In this document: positions 17,376-27,700 of the stretch, in pieces
How the letters are laid out: every line of letters starts with the position of its first letter
Numbering within the stretch: position 1 is the first letter of the stretch
Assembly (NCBI RefSeq): GCF_947494015.1
Contig: NZ_CANLTL010000010.1
Coordinates: forward strand, 1 to 64,000
Reading direction: 5' to 3'
Length of the DNA: 64,000 bases
Origin: an uncultured Cellulomonas sp.
Lineage (GTDB): Bacteria; Actinomycetota; Actinomycetes; Actinomycetales; Cellulomonadaceae
Position numbers and translations under genes: made by a program
Notes under the pieces: model-generated
Database searches by the model: none
What the model saw: the letters and a program-made list of their open reading frames with translations, nothing else
Told to the model about the DNA's origin: nothing

Positions 17376-17858
17376 ATGAGCAGTTGCAGGGTGTCCTGCT
17401 CGGCGGTCGTGGCGCTGATCGGAGTGGCGGCCGAGTGGCTCAGGGACCGGCGCCGCCTCAGCCACGAACGTCTGCTCGCGGCCGAGCAGCGTGAGCACGA
17501 GATGAGCGAGAAGCGGTACGACGACGTAAGAGCGGTGTACCTGCGCTTCGCCACGGAGATGCGCAAGGTTGTAGACCGAGCGGAGGGGTTCCAAATGGAC
17601 CTTGGATACACCTACGGCTCGGGACCCGGCGATCCGGAGCCGTGGGACGTCCACCAGCCCGGTCCCGAGCAGGCATTGGCGGAGCTGCAGCTGTTGGCCG
17701 GCGCCGAACTCTACGAGGCGGCAGGCACCTGGCTGAAGCGGTATTACGAGCACTGGTGGCATGCCGCCACACCCGAGGAGCAACGAAAGGTAGAGGTCCG
17801 TGGGGCCGAAGAACAGTATGTCGTGGCAGGCAGGCGCGCACTCGGGCTGACCGGGTGA
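17376..17858 (+). CDS. Membrane-anchored hypothetical protein
   Basis: The predicted 160-residue protein starts with a short hydrophobic stretch (about 9-20, AVVALIGVAAEWL) followed by a long charged helical region and no known domain. The chosen ATG at 17376 gives an odd Ser/Cys-rich start. An ATG four bases earlier, in another frame, reads MDEQLQGVLLGG, a natural lead into the same hydrophobic segment, so a one-base frameshift near 17400 is possible. The upstream sequence is transposase debris. The next gene downstream is also membrane-anchored and of unknown function. Confidence 0.5.
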   Translation: MSSCRVSCSAVVALIGVAAEWLRDRRRLSHERLLAAEQREHEMSEKRYDDVRAVYLRFATEMRKVVDRAEGFQMDLGYTYGSGPGDPEPWDVHQPGPEQALAELQLLAGAELYEAAGTWLKRYYEHWWHAATPEEQRKVEVRGAEEQYVVAGRRALGLTG

Positions 17859-17986
17859 GCCGTGCGATCCATGATCACCTTGGCGCAGAATCACGCGCTC
17901 GTCGACACCGTGCTCGAGGTGGCCGGCGGGCGCCCTGTAGTCGTCGATAGGAGACGGCAACCTATTGTCCGGTGTATGGTGCGTGA

Positions 17987-18607
17987 ATGCTGGACCTACC
18001 CTCTAACGCGCCCGGATGGCTTGGCTGGGTGCTCTTTGGCCTGCTTCTTGTAGTCTCCGTCTTGCGGGAGATTCAAAACGCTCGAGCGGGTTCAGTGCAG
18101 CGGGAGAAAGTCAAGGCGGAGACTCAGAAGATTCGACTCGACATGCTGGGTGCGTCTGCTGACGGCTACATCAAGCAAATTGAGGTCATCAAAGACGTCA
18201 TGACGGCCGATCCTCTTGCTGTGCCATCGCGCCGAGACCTGAGAGCGCTCGAGAATCGGGGGCGTCGGCGACCTGGTTTGAAGCACAATGCCGCCCAGAT
18301 CGCTCACCTCGGAGCAAGGATCGAGGCACGAGAGGGTTTGCCGGATCTGCTCGATCGGCTGGGGAAGGTGCGAAACCAGCAGGCACAGTTGGAGCGAGAC
18401 CTGGGTGTCGGAGTCACCGTAGCAGAACGCGACATTGCCAGCATCAAGGACGACATGGACGCGGTCGGTGAGGATCTGCGCCAGCTGATCCGCCTTCTTT
18501 CGGAATCGCCTCGCATACTGGTTCGTCGCTCCGATGAGCCCCTTCCTGCTGGGCGCGAAGGTGACCTCATCACCATGGTGGAGCCCGAGGACTACGAGGA
18601 CTCATAG
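17987..18607 (+). CDS. Membrane-anchored coiled-coil hypothetical protein
   Basis: The 206-residue protein has one N-terminal membrane helix (about 9-28, GWLGWVLFGLLLVVSVL). Long charged helices follow, with coiled-coil character around 35-70 and 105-165, and an acidic tail ends in EPEDYEDS. I recognise no enzyme motif. It follows the 160-aa membrane protein after 128 bases on the same strand. The two share an anchor-plus-helix layout and may work together, but this is inference. Confidence 0.55.
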   Translation: MLDLPSNAPGWLGWVLFGLLLVVSVLREIQNARAGSVQREKVKAETQKIRLDMLGASADGYIKQIEVIKDVMTADPLAVPSRRDLRALENRGRRRPGLKHNAAQIAHLGARIEAREGLPDLLDRLGKVRNQQAQLERDLGVGVTVAERDIASIKDDMDAVGEDLRQLIRLLSESPRILVRRSDEPLPAGREGDLITMVEPEDYEDS

Positions 18608-18833
18608 GATTGCTCGACGCGAGCGGCCATTGGGCTGTGGCGTTCAACAGTCGACTGCTCTCTGTCGCCGACCTGCGGGCGACGCCTGAGCCACCCGCAC
18701 ATCGGCAGACGCGCGCTCGAGCTCAGGCTCCTGAGGCAGGCGGGTGGCGAGGACGTCGTCGGTCGATGCCGGCGTCGGGCGTGGTGGTTGCGTAGGGGTC
18801 GGTGCCCGGTGTTGCCCGCAGTCCCGCGTCCTG

Positions 18834-19463
18834 TCAGCCTGCGGCCGCTACCGGCCCTTGCTGGTCGTGAGGGTGCTGGGCGGACCGCTCTTGGAAGGCG
18901 AGGACCGCCGGGTCGAGGACGTGCCCGTCGCTGATCGGGATCGCCCGCCGAATCGTGGCGTTGGCCTCCCACGACGCGGGTCCTCCCATCACGGTCCGCA
19001 GGAACGGCAGCAGTGCCTCGCTGATCTCCCAGCTCGCGGAGTCCCACAGCAGGGACGGGCTGTGGTCGACGGCGTAGTAGCCGGATGTGGTCGCCGACCT
19101 CACGCATCGGCTCCGCGAATGACGTGGGCCGGGCCCACTCGAACCCCATGCCCTCGTCGCAGGAGACGTCCACCACGAGGCTGCCCGGGCTGAACGCCGC
19201 CAGGTCCTGCGTGCGCAGGTACATGTGCGGTGCCTGCGGGTCCTGCAGGGTGCAGTTGACCACGACGTCGTCACGGGCGAGGAAGGGCGCGAGCGGCACC
19301 CGGGCGCGGTCGGCGACGACGTGGCTGCCGGACCCCTCCTCCAGGACCAGCCGTCCGCGCAGATCGGCGTCGACCCGTTCGAGGTGGCGCGGGTGCAGGG
19401 CGACCCGGCGCTCGTCGGGCTTGTGCGAGGTCCCCAGGACCCCAGCGTGAGCAGCTCGGTCAC
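18834..19463 (-). pseudogene. Degraded N5-(carboxyethyl)ornithine synthase
   Basis: Read on the minus strand across frames, the N-terminal signature GTSHKPDERRVALHPRHLER (from about 19440) is followed directly by LAPFLARDDVVVNC, DVSCDEGMGFEWARPTSFAE and, after a frame change near 19080, YYAVDHSPSLLWDSASWEIS and ALLPFLRTVMGG. These are landmarks of N5-(carboxyethyl)ornithine synthase (alanine dehydrogenase-like). The family's middle part, including the NAD-binding Rossmann domain (roughly 150-200 residues), is missing. A one-base shift separates the C-terminal block. The gene cannot make a working enzyme. The start region also reads in a third frame, so decay is advanced. Confidence 0.75.
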
Positions 19464-19608
19464 CGAGGTCCCTCCGTCCGGGTCGACGCCGGGACCGGTG
19501 CCCGGGCCGGGCGACGTGCTCGGCTCACTGCTGACCCCTCGGGGCCGGCCCCGCGTGCGCGTCGGTGCGCTCGGGTGCTGCTCGGGTGCTGCTCGACCAA
19601 CCTAGCGC

Positions 19609-19632
19609 CGCCTGCGGCGATCGCCGCAGGCG
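19609..19632. repeat. 24-bp perfect palindrome
   Basis: The 12-base arm CGCCTGCGGCGA is followed at once by its exact reverse complement. It sits between the degraded ornithine-synthase gene and the alpha/beta hydrolase gene. It could act as a bidirectional terminator or as a protein-binding site. Neither is shown. Confidence 0.6.
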
Positions 19633-19643
19633 CCGCACGCGCC

Positions 19644-19664
19644 GAGCGCCGCAGGCGGACGGCG
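19644..19664 (+). repeat. Possible diverged copy of the dispersed repeat
   Basis: GAGCGCCGCAGGCGGACGGC resembles the lead-in and left half of copy D (GAGCGCCGAGCGGACGGC) but lacks the CATGAGCGG part. It is the last candidate family member seen in the window. Confidence 0.3.
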
Positions 19665-19737
19665 CCCCGCACCGTCGACCCGCGATATTCGACCCGCGCG
19701 CCAGGGTCCGGACGGCCCGAACAGGGCTACCGTCGAG

Positions 19738-21210
19738 ATGACGGCACGTGCCCACAGTGCAGCTCTCTGCACTCGCGCGACGCCAGCAGTGCGTGCGAAT
19801 CGAGTCATCGTGGCCGCGAGCCGGACCCCCACCGACGTCCGCCCCTCCCCGCCCAGCGGCCCCGAGCGTGGGTCCGGCGCCGCTCCGGGGCCGAGGGGAC
19901 ACATCGGCCGGGTCGTGACCGGATCGCTGGCCGCGGGACTCCTCGCGGCCGCGCTGCTCGCCGCGGCACCGTTCGTCCCGGCACGGGAGAGTGCCGTCAC
20001 CGGCGCGATCCTGTGCGGCTTCGCCGTGGGGTGGGCCCTGCTGGCCGTGCTGTCGGTGCGGTCCACCGATCAGCCCCAGCGGTGGGCCGGCGTCCCGGCG
20101 CTGGTCATGGGCGTGGGCGGGCTCGTCCTGCTGGGGTTCGGGCGGCCGGCCCGGGACGTGCTCGACTGGGTCTGGCCGCCGGTCGTGCTGGTGCTGGCGA
20201 CCTGGATGCTCGCCGTGGCGCACCGACGGCTGCGCAGCCCCAGCAGGCGGTGGGTTCTCTACCCGGTGATCGCCGCGCTGGCGCTGGCCGGGCTGGGCGG
20301 CGGCTACCAGACCGTGGCCGTCGCATCGGACGCCCGGGAGTTCCCGATGCCTGGGCAGCTGGTCGACGTCGGCGGGCACCGCCTGCACCTGAGCTGCACC
20401 GGCACTGGCAGCCCCACCGTGGTCCTGCAGCCGGGCCTCGGTGAGATGTCGTCCACCATGGGATGGATCGCGCCGGCGGTGGCCCGGCAGACCCGTGTGT
20501 GCGTCTACGACCGGGCCGGTCGCGGGTGGAGCGAGCCGTCCGACACCGCCGAGGACGCCACCCAGATCGCGACCGAGCTGCACACGCTGCTGGGACGGGC
20601 GGGCGTCCAGGCGCCCTACGTGCTGGCCGGCCACTCCTTCGGTGGCCGCTACGTGCTCACCTACGCCGCCCGCTACCCGGACGATGTCGCCGGGATGGTG
20701 CTGATCGACACCACGCCACCGGCATCGCAACCGGGTCCGGCGGTCGCGGCGCCGGGCGGGCGCGGCTCCGACGACGCGGTGGCGCGCGTGTCGGCGCTGG
20801 CCGCGGCCGCCGCCCGACTCGGCGTGGCCCGGCTGTACAGCCAGCTCGTGCCCGGCACGCTGCCTGCGCGGCCGGCGGGCGAGGTGCGCGCCAGCACCTC
20901 GACGGCCGACAACTTCGCCAGCTTCGTCGACGAGTTCGCCCAGGGCAACGCCTCCGCGCAGGAGGCCGCGGGCTTCACCGACTTCGCCGACAAGCCCCTG
21001 GTCGTGCTGACCGCGGGCGCCGGCGGCGACCCCGCCGACGCCGCGGCGCACGTGCGCCTGGCCTCCATGTCGACCGACGGCGTGCACCGCGTCATCGACG
21101 GCGCCACCCACCAGTCGCTCATCGCCGACCACGACGACTCGGCCGCCACCGCCCGAGCCGTCCTCGACGTCGTCGCGTCGCTACGCACCGGCAGCCGGCT
21201 CACCGACTGA
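19738..21210 (+). CDS. Membrane-anchored alpha/beta hydrolase
   Basis: The 490-residue protein has a low-complexity start (1-55) and four or five membrane helices (about 58-200). The alpha/beta-hydrolase domain covers about 220-485. The nucleophile elbow GHSFGG, an oxyanion region LQPGLGEMSSTMGW, a likely acid (LTAGAGGDPAD region) and the histidine in GATHQSLIADH are visible. The substrate is unknown, and ester or amide hydrolysis near the membrane is expected. The start at 19738 is uncertain because the first 50 residues are poorly constrained. Confidence 0.8.
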   Translation: MTARAHSAALCTRATPAVRANRVIVAASRTPTDVRPSPPSGPERGSGAAPGPRGHIGRVVTGSLAAGLLAAALLAAAPFVPARESAVTGAILCGFAVGWALLAVLSVRSTDQPQRWAGVPALVMGVGGLVLLGFGRPARDVLDWVWPPVVLVLATWMLAVAHRRLRSPSRRWVLYPVIAALALAGLGGGYQTVAVASDAREFPMPGQLVDVGGHRLHLSCTGTGSPTVVLQPGLGEMSSTMGWIAPAVARQTRVCVYDRAGRGWSEPSDTAEDATQIATELHTLLGRAGVQAPYVLAGHSFGGRYVLTYAARYPDDVAGMVLIDTTPPASQPGPAVAAPGGRGSDDAVARVSALAAAAARLGVARLYSQLVPGTLPARPAGEVRASTSTADNFASFVDEFAQGNASAQEAAGFTDFADKPLVVLTAGAGGDPADAAAHVRLASMSTDGVHRVIDGATHQSLIADHDDSAATARAVLDVVASLRTGSRLTD

Positions 21211-21352
21211 GTCGACGTCCCCGTCCGGATCGGTGGCGGGCACGTCGCACGCCGCGCACCTGCGGCTCACCAGACCGTTCGCCCCGTCCGGGAACGGTGA
21301 CAGGGACCGACCCGTCCCGGGGCCGGTCCGACCGGGCAGTGAGGAGCACCCC

Positions 21353-22117
21353 ATGAACGAGAACGGAACGTCCTATCCCGTGCGCGTCGACGCATCGCTC
21401 GACCCGTCCCTGTCCCGCGGGCTGTGGCTGGTCAAGTGGCTGCTGCTCATCCCGCACTACGTCGTGCTCGCGTTCCTGTGGGTCGCGTTCCTCGTCGTGA
21501 GCGTCATCGCGTTCTTCGCGATCCTGTTCACCGGGCGCTACCCACGGCCGCTCTTCGAGTTCAACCTCGGCGTGCTGCGGTGGGGCTGGCGGGTGGACTA
21601 CTACGGCTACCGGGCGCTGGCCACCGACCGGTACCCCCCGTTCACCCTGCGCGACGTCGAGGACTACCCCGCGCACGTCGTCGTGCCCTACCCGGAGCGG
21701 CTGTCCCGTGGCCTGGTCCTGCTGAAGTGGTGGCTGCTCGCCCTCCCGCACTACCTCATCCTGTCGGTCCTCATCGGGGGAGGGGCCTGGCTCGGGACGC
21801 GGGACTGGTCCGACGCCGCCGGGTCCGACGCCGGCCGGACGGCCGTCAGCCTGATCGGGCTGCTCGTCCTGATCGTCGGGGTCGCCCTGCTGTTCACCGG
21901 CCGCTACCTGGCCTCGCTGTACCCGTTCATCGTCGGGGTGAACCGGTGGGCGCTGCGCGTGGTGGCCTACGCGGCGCTGATGACGGACGCCTACCCGCCC
22001 TTCCGGCTCGACCAGGGCGGCACCGACCCGGGCTGGTCGCCGTCCGACGACGCCACGCCGTCGCCGACGGGAGCGCCGATCGCGGCGCCGGCCGTACCCC
22101 CCGTGCCGGCGGTCTGA
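21353..22117 (+). CDS. DUF4389 membrane protein, tandem repeat
   Basis: The 254-residue protein contains two DUF4389 units. Each begins with a Y-P-x-R/E motif and SRGL-x-L-x-KW, passes through two membrane helices, and ends with a FTGRYP or FTGRYL motif and a YPPF-x-L stretch. Four membrane helices are predicted in all, with a Pro/Ala-rich tail. The ATG follows GAGGAG by seven bases. The family's function is unknown. It precedes another membrane protein by 92 bases, and they may share a transcript. Confidence 0.85.
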   Translation: MNENGTSYPVRVDASLDPSLSRGLWLVKWLLLIPHYVVLAFLWVAFLVVSVIAFFAILFTGRYPRPLFEFNLGVLRWGWRVDYYGYRALATDRYPPFTLRDVEDYPAHVVVPYPERLSRGLVLLKWWLLALPHYLILSVLIGGGAWLGTRDWSDAAGSDAGRTAVSLIGLLVLIVGVALLFTGRYLASLYPFIVGVNRWALRVVAYAALMTDAYPPFRLDQGGTDPGWSPSDDATPSPTGAPIAAPAVPPVPAV

Positions 22118-22209
22118 CCGGACCGGACGGCTGGCCCTCCCAGCCCCGTCAGCACCGTCGACCAGGCGTCGCCCGTCGCGGAGGCGTCGACCCACCCGAG
22201 GAGATCGCC

Positions 22210-22902
22210 ATGACCATCACCCCCACCACCCTTGCTCGTGCGGCCGCCCTGGCGGCCGTCGTCGCCGGGCTCGCCTACATCACCATCCAGCTCATCCACC
22301 CTGCCGACGACGTCGCCTCGCTCGCGACGCAGGCCTGGACGGGCGTGCACCTCCTCAGCTTCGCCGAAGCCGTCCTCGCCCTGGTCGGCGTCACCGGGGT
22401 CTACCTCCGCCAGGTCCGACGCCTCGGGGTGCTCGGTCTCGTCGGGTACGTCCTGTTCGCTTTCTTCTTCGTGCTGCAGTCTGCCTTCAACTTCGCCGAA
22501 GCCCTCATCGCCCCGCTGATCGCGGTGAGCTCCCGCCAGCTCGCCGTGGACTTCGTCGGCCTCTTCGGGCAGGACCCGGCAATGACCGATCTCGGGCTGC
22601 TCGCCGTGGTCCCGCAGCTGGGAGGTGCGCTCTACGTCGTCGGAGCGATCGTGCTCGGCATCGCCATCGTCCGGGCCCGAGTCCTGTCCCGCGGGGCCGG
22701 CATCCTGCTGATCGCCGCCGCCGCCGTGACGCCCGTCGCCGGTGCGCTGCTCGCCCACCCGCTCGATCGCATCGCTGCCGTCCCCATGGGGCTGGCGCTC
22801 ATCTGGCTCGGCGTCTCGCTCTGGTCCCACCCCGGCGGGGACTCGACGGAGCGTCCGTCGAGCCCACGGGAGAACCCTCTCGAGCCGGCCCTGGCGGTGT
22901 GA
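22210..22902 (+). CDS. Hypothetical integral membrane protein
   Basis: The 230-residue protein has six predicted membrane helices (near 8-28, 45-65, 72-95, 130-155, 165-190 and 195-210) and a short polar tail. A GAGGAG ribosome site precedes the ATG. The pattern resembles DUF4386-like actinobacterial membrane proteins with no known role, but I cannot assign a family firmly. It converges with the allophanate hydrolase gene, with 118 bases between the ends. Confidence 0.7.
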   Translation: MTITPTTLARAAALAAVVAGLAYITIQLIHPADDVASLATQAWTGVHLLSFAEAVLALVGVTGVYLRQVRRLGVLGLVGYVLFAFFFVLQSAFNFAEALIAPLIAVSSRQLAVDFVGLFGQDPAMTDLGLLAVVPQLGGALYVVGAIVLGIAIVRARVLSRGAGILLIAAAAVTPVAGALLAHPLDRIAAVPMGLALIWLGVSLWSHPGGDSTERPSSPRENPLEPALAV

Positions 22903-23020
22903 GGGCCCGCGACAGCTCCCCTCTGCTCGGGTCCTGCTCGTCTCCTGCTCGTCTCCGGCGAGAACGCGCTCGCGAGCACGTTCCGGGACGTCGCATCCCT
23001 CCGTGCGGCACCGGTCGCCG

Positions 23021-24763
23021 TCACGCCGCGCCAGCGGGGTCGGCGCCGGCGAGCCCGGCGAGGTGCCGGCGCCAGCCGCCGGTCGTGGTGATGTCCCGGG
23101 CATCGTGGAGTGCGAGAGGCTCGCACAGGAACCCGCTCACGGTCGCGCCGTCGGCGAGCCGGACCGGGCCGATCGCCATGGGGTGCGGGAGGGCCGCGAC
23201 CAGCTCGGCGAAGCCCGCCGGCGGCAGCGCCCACACCTCGACCTCGATGCGGGACCCGCCCTGCTCGACCCGCTCGAGCCCCGGCTTGGCCGGCGTCGTG
23301 GACAGCGCGTGCAGCCGGTACTCCGGCGCGGTGGTGGTCGTCCCCACGAACGTGCCACCGCGCCCGGTGAGCTCGCCGTTGAGGGGCTGCCCGCGCAGGT
23401 GGGCGCCGACCACGGCCAGCGGGACGGTCGCTGCGCCCGTGCCTCGGACCGGCCGGTCACCGGCGGGCTCGCCCGTGAGCAGCCGCCCCAGGCCGGCCAG
23501 CCGCGCGTCCGAGAACGCGGGGCCGCAGAGCTGGACGCCGAACGGCAGCCCGTCGACCTCCCCGGCCGGGACGGCGACGGCGGCCAGGTCGAGCAGGTTG
23601 GCGAAGTTCGTGAACCGGCCCAGGTCGCTGTTGACCCGCACGGGGTCGGCCCGCACCGCGGCCAGGGTCGGGTGCTGCGTCGTGGTGGGCAGCAGCACCG
23701 CGTCCAGACCGGCGAGCCTACGGGCCGCCGCCAGGCGCAGCTCGTCGAGCGTCTCGAGGTCCGTGAAGTACCGGTGGGCCGGCAGCTCGCCCGCCGCCCG
23801 GATGATGCCACCGACGACGGGGTCGACCGCGTCCGGGTGCGTGCTGACGAACGTGCCGACCGCGGCGTACCGCTCGGCCACGAAGGCGCCGTCGTACAGC
23901 AGCCGGGCCGCGGCGAGCAGCGGGTCGATGTCGACCGGCACGGTCCGCACGCCCGCCGCCCGCAGGTCGGTGGCCGCGCGCTCGAACGCCGTGGCCCAGC
24001 CGGGTGCGAGCGCGCCGAGCGCCGCGGTGTCGGGCACGCCGACCACGCCGGGACCGGTGGTCACCGCGACCGCAGCGCCGGTCCGGGCCAGCGGGTCCGT
24101 GCCGTCGGGTCCGGCGAGCACGCCGAGCACCCGTTCGGCGAGCGCGACGGTGTCCGCGAACACCGAGACGCAGTCCAGCGTGCGGCACGCGGGCACGACG
24201 CCGGTGACCGGCACCAGGCCGCGGGTCGGCTTGACGCCGACCAGGCCGTGCAGCGCCGCCGGTACCCGCCCGGATCCCGCGGTGTCGGTGCCGAGGGCGA
24301 GGTCGGCGATCCCCAGCGCGACCGCGACGGCCGAGCCGCTGCTGGACCCGCCGGAGATGCGGTCGGGTGCGGTCGCGTGCCGGACGGCGCCGTACGGGCT
24401 GCGGGTGCCGACCAGGCCGGTGGCGAACTGGTCGAGGTTCGTCGTGCCGAGCACCACCGCGCCGGCGTCCCGCAGCCGCGCCACGGCGGTCGCGTCGGCG
24501 GGCGCCGGACCGTCGGCGAACGAGGGGCACCCGGCGGTGGTCGGCAGCCCCGCCACCGCGATGTTGCCCTTGACCGCCGCCACCAGCCCGGCGAGCGGCA
24601 GGTGCTCGCCGGCCGCGACGCGCTCGTCCACCCGGGCGGCGTCCGCCAGGAGGTCGTCGTCCGGTCGCAGGTCGATGAACACCTCGGGTCGGTCGACCTG
24701 CGCGATCCGCGCCAGCGCCGCGCGGACCCGCTCGGTCGCCGTCGCGCCGCTCGCCCCGCTCAC
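23021..24763 (-). CDS. atzF: Allophanate hydrolase
   Basis: The 580-residue protein hydrolyses allophanate to ammonia and carbon dioxide. The amidase-signature domain (about 1-440) shows the Ser-cisSer-Lys triad: Lys in AAVKGNIAVAG, the loop ISGGSSSGSAVA, and the nucleophile region GTDTAGSGRVP. The C-terminal domain (about 460-580) is the second domain found in AtzF proteins. The GTG start overlaps the carboxylase stop by four bases (GTGA), making this the last gene of a tightly coupled four-gene operon. Confidence 0.93.
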   Translation of the reverse strand: MSGASGATATERVRAALARIAQVDRPEVFIDLRPDDDLLADAARVDERVAAGEHLPLAGLVAAVKGNIAVAGLPTTAGCPSFADGPAPADATAVARLRDAGAVVLGTTNLDQFATGLVGTRSPYGAVRHATAPDRISGGSSSGSAVAVALGIADLALGTDTAGSGRVPAALHGLVGVKPTRGLVPVTGVVPACRTLDCVSVFADTVALAERVLGVLAGPDGTDPLARTGAAVAVTTGPGVVGVPDTAALGALAPGWATAFERAATDLRAAGVRTVPVDIDPLLAAARLLYDGAFVAERYAAVGTFVSTHPDAVDPVVGGIIRAAGELPAHRYFTDLETLDELRLAAARRLAGLDAVLLPTTTQHPTLAAVRADPVRVNSDLGRFTNFANLLDLAAVAVPAGEVDGLPFGVQLCGPAFSDARLAGLGRLLTGEPAGDRPVRGTGAATVPLAVVGAHLRGQPLNGELTGRGGTFVGTTTTAPEYRLHALSTTPAKPGLERVEQGGSRIEVEVWALPPAGFAELVAALPHPMAIGPVRLADGATVSGFLCEPLALHDARDITTTGGWRRHLAGLAGADPAGAA

Positions 24764-27700
24764 GCCGCGACCTGCTGCTCGACGACGACCAGGACCTGGC
24801 CGGGGGAGACCTGGTCGCCGGGGGTCACCGACACCGCGGTGACGGTGCCGGACACGGTCGCGACCACGGGGGCCTCCATCTTCATCGCCTCCAGCGCGAG
24901 CAGAACCTGCCCTTCGACCACGACGTCACCGGGGCGGACGTCGATCCGGAACACCGTGCCCACGAAGGGCGCGCCGACGCCGTCGGAGCCGTCCGGCACC
25001 TCGACGCCGTCGGGCACGGGGGCGGCGAGCTCGGGCTCCGCGCGGCGGTCGAACTCGCCGGCCGCCTCCCACGCGTCGCGCTCGGTGGAGAACGCCGCCG
25101 CCTGCCGGCGCTGGAAGTCGGCGATCGACCCCGCGTGGTCGGCGAGGAACCGCTCGTGGTCGGCCAGGGCGAACTGCCCGGGCTCGATCCGCAGGTCCAG
25201 GCCGCCCGCACGGGCGTCCGCCCGCAGGTCGAGCAGCTCGTCGGCGCCTACCGGGTACCACTTGATGACGTCGAAGAACCGCAGCAGCCACGGCGTCCCC
25301 GGCTCGAAGGCGCCGCGCTGGGTGTGCGTCGACCACACCGGCACGGTGCGACCGACGAACTGGTAGCCCCCGGGGCCCTCCATGCCGTAGATGCACAGGT
25401 AGGCGCCGCCGATGCCGACCGCGTTCTCCGGCGTCCAGGTGCGCGCCGGGTTGTACTTCGTCGTCACCAGCCGGTGGCGCGGGTCCAGCGGGGTCGCGAC
25501 CGGGGCGCCGAGGTAGACGTCGCCCAGGCCCATGACGAGGTAGTCGGCGTCGAACACGGTCCGGTACACGTCGTCGACCGAGCCCAGGCCGTTGATGCGG
25601 CGGATGAACTCGATGTTCCATGGGCACCAGGGGGCGTCGTCGCGCACGCCGGCCATGTAGCGCTCGATCGCCTCCCGGGTCGCCGGGTCGTCCCAGGACA
25701 GCGGCAGGTGCACGGTCCGGCTCGGCACCACGAGGTCGCTGGTCGCGGGCAGCTCGTGCTCGACCGCACGCACCAGGTCCAGCGCGGTCCGCAGCGGCAG
25801 GACGTCGGGGTCCAGGTGCAGCTGCAGGGACCGGATGCCCGGGGTGAGGTCGACCAGCCCGCGGGCGGCCCGGCCGCCGTCGGCGACCAGGCGCTCGCGG
25901 ACCGCCTCGGCGAGCGCGTGCACCCGCATCCGGGAGGCCAGGTCGAGCTGCATGGGGCCGTACTCGACCAGCAGGTTGTCGTCCCCCGACCGGCGGTAGG
26001 TCACCTCGGGGTGGTGGGCCTCGGCGGGGGCCCGGCCCAGGACGCCGCCGTCGTCGTGCGCGGGGCGGGACGGCACCGGTCGGGTCTGCGGCGTCGTCCG
26101 CAGGGTCGCTGCCTGCGCCTCGTCGACGGGCACGAAGCGGACCGTGTCGCCCGGGCGCAGCTGGCCCAGCTTCCACATCTGCCCGACGGCGACCGTCGCG
26201 GGGCAGGTGAAGCCGCCCAGGCTGGGACCGTCGGGGCCCAGCAGGATGGGCAGGTCGCCGGTGTAGTCGACGGCGCCGACCGCGTACGGGGTGTCGTGGA
26301 TGTTGGACGGGTGCAGCCCCGCCTCGCCGCCGTCCGGCCGCGCCCAGGTGGGCTTGGGGCCGACGAGCCGCACGCCGGTGCGCGCGGAGTTGAAGTGCAC
26401 GGACCAGCGGGCGGCGTAGAACTCCGCCACGTCGCCCGGCGTGAAGAACTCCGGTGCGGCGTGCGGGCCCTCCAGGGCGCCGATCTCCCAGGTGTCGGTG
26501 AGCACGGGGCGCTCGGCCGGCGGGACGGCGGTCGCTGCCGGCGTGCCGACCGGCTCGGTGCGGGGCAGCGGCAGCCCGTCGCCGGCGCGCAGCGGTCCAC
26601 CGGTGGTGCCGCCGATCCGGCCGAGGTCGAAGGTCGCCGCCGAGCCGAGCACCGGCGTGACGTCCAGGCCGCCGCGGACGAGCAGGTACGTGCGCATGCC
26701 TGCGGTCGGTGCGCCGATGTCCAGGACGCCGCCCGCCGGGACGTGGACCGGCTGCCACTGTGGCGCGCGCGTCCCGTCGACGGTGACTGGCGCCGGGGCG
26801 CCGGTGACCATGACGGTGGCCGCGGTGCGGAACCGCAGCGCCGGGCCGGCCAGCGTGCACTCCAGCCCGGCCGCGCCCTCGTCGTTGCCCAGCGCGCGGT
26901 TGCCCAGCCGGAACGACAGGTCGTCCATCGGCCCCGACGGCGGGATGCCCACGTGCCACAGGCCGGTCCGGCCGGGCCAGTCCTGGACGGTCGTGAGCAT
27001 GCCGGGCCGCACCACCTCGACCCGCGGGTCGGCGTCCTCGACGTGGGCGACCGTGCCGGTGTGGTGCGCCGCGTCGAGCACGACGGGCGTGCGCGCGATC
27101 GACCGCAGCAGTCCGAGGTTGGTCGCGATGCCGTCGACCCGGGCCGAGTCCAGCGCGGTCGCCAGCGCGCCCCATGCCGCGTCGCGGTCGTCCCCGGCGG
27201 TGATGACCTTGGCCAGCAGCGGGTCGTAGTGGGTGGTGACCTCGGTGCCGGCCTCGACCCAGGTGTCGACCCGGGCGTCGTCGGGCATCCGCAGCGCGGT
27301 CACCGTGCCGGCGCTGGGCAGGTGGTCGCGATCGGGGTTCTCGGCGTACACGCGCGCCTCGACGGCGTGCCCGCGCGGGGTCAGCTCGGTCCGCACGACC
27401 GAGGTGTCGCCCTGCGCCAGGCGCAGCATCCACTCCACGAGGTCGACGCCGTACACGGCCTCGGTGACCGGGTGCTCGACCTGCAGCCGGGTGTTCACCT
27501 CGAGGAAGGCGGCCTCCTCGCGCTCGGCGTCGTAGACGTACTCGACCGTGCCGGCTGAGCGGTAGGCGACCGAGGCGCACAGGTCCCGGGCGGCGTCCGC
27601 GATGCCGGCCCGGACGGCGTCGGGCAGGCCGGGCGCGGGTGCCTCCTCGCAGACCTTCTGGTGGCGGCGCTGCAGGGAGCAGTCGCGGTCGCCGAGCGTC

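Noticed and set aside
22742-25366. Long plus-strand frames opposite the allophanate hydrolase and carboxylase genes
   Set aside because: The minus strand has unambiguous enzyme motifs throughout. The plus-strand products are Arg/Pro-rich shadows.
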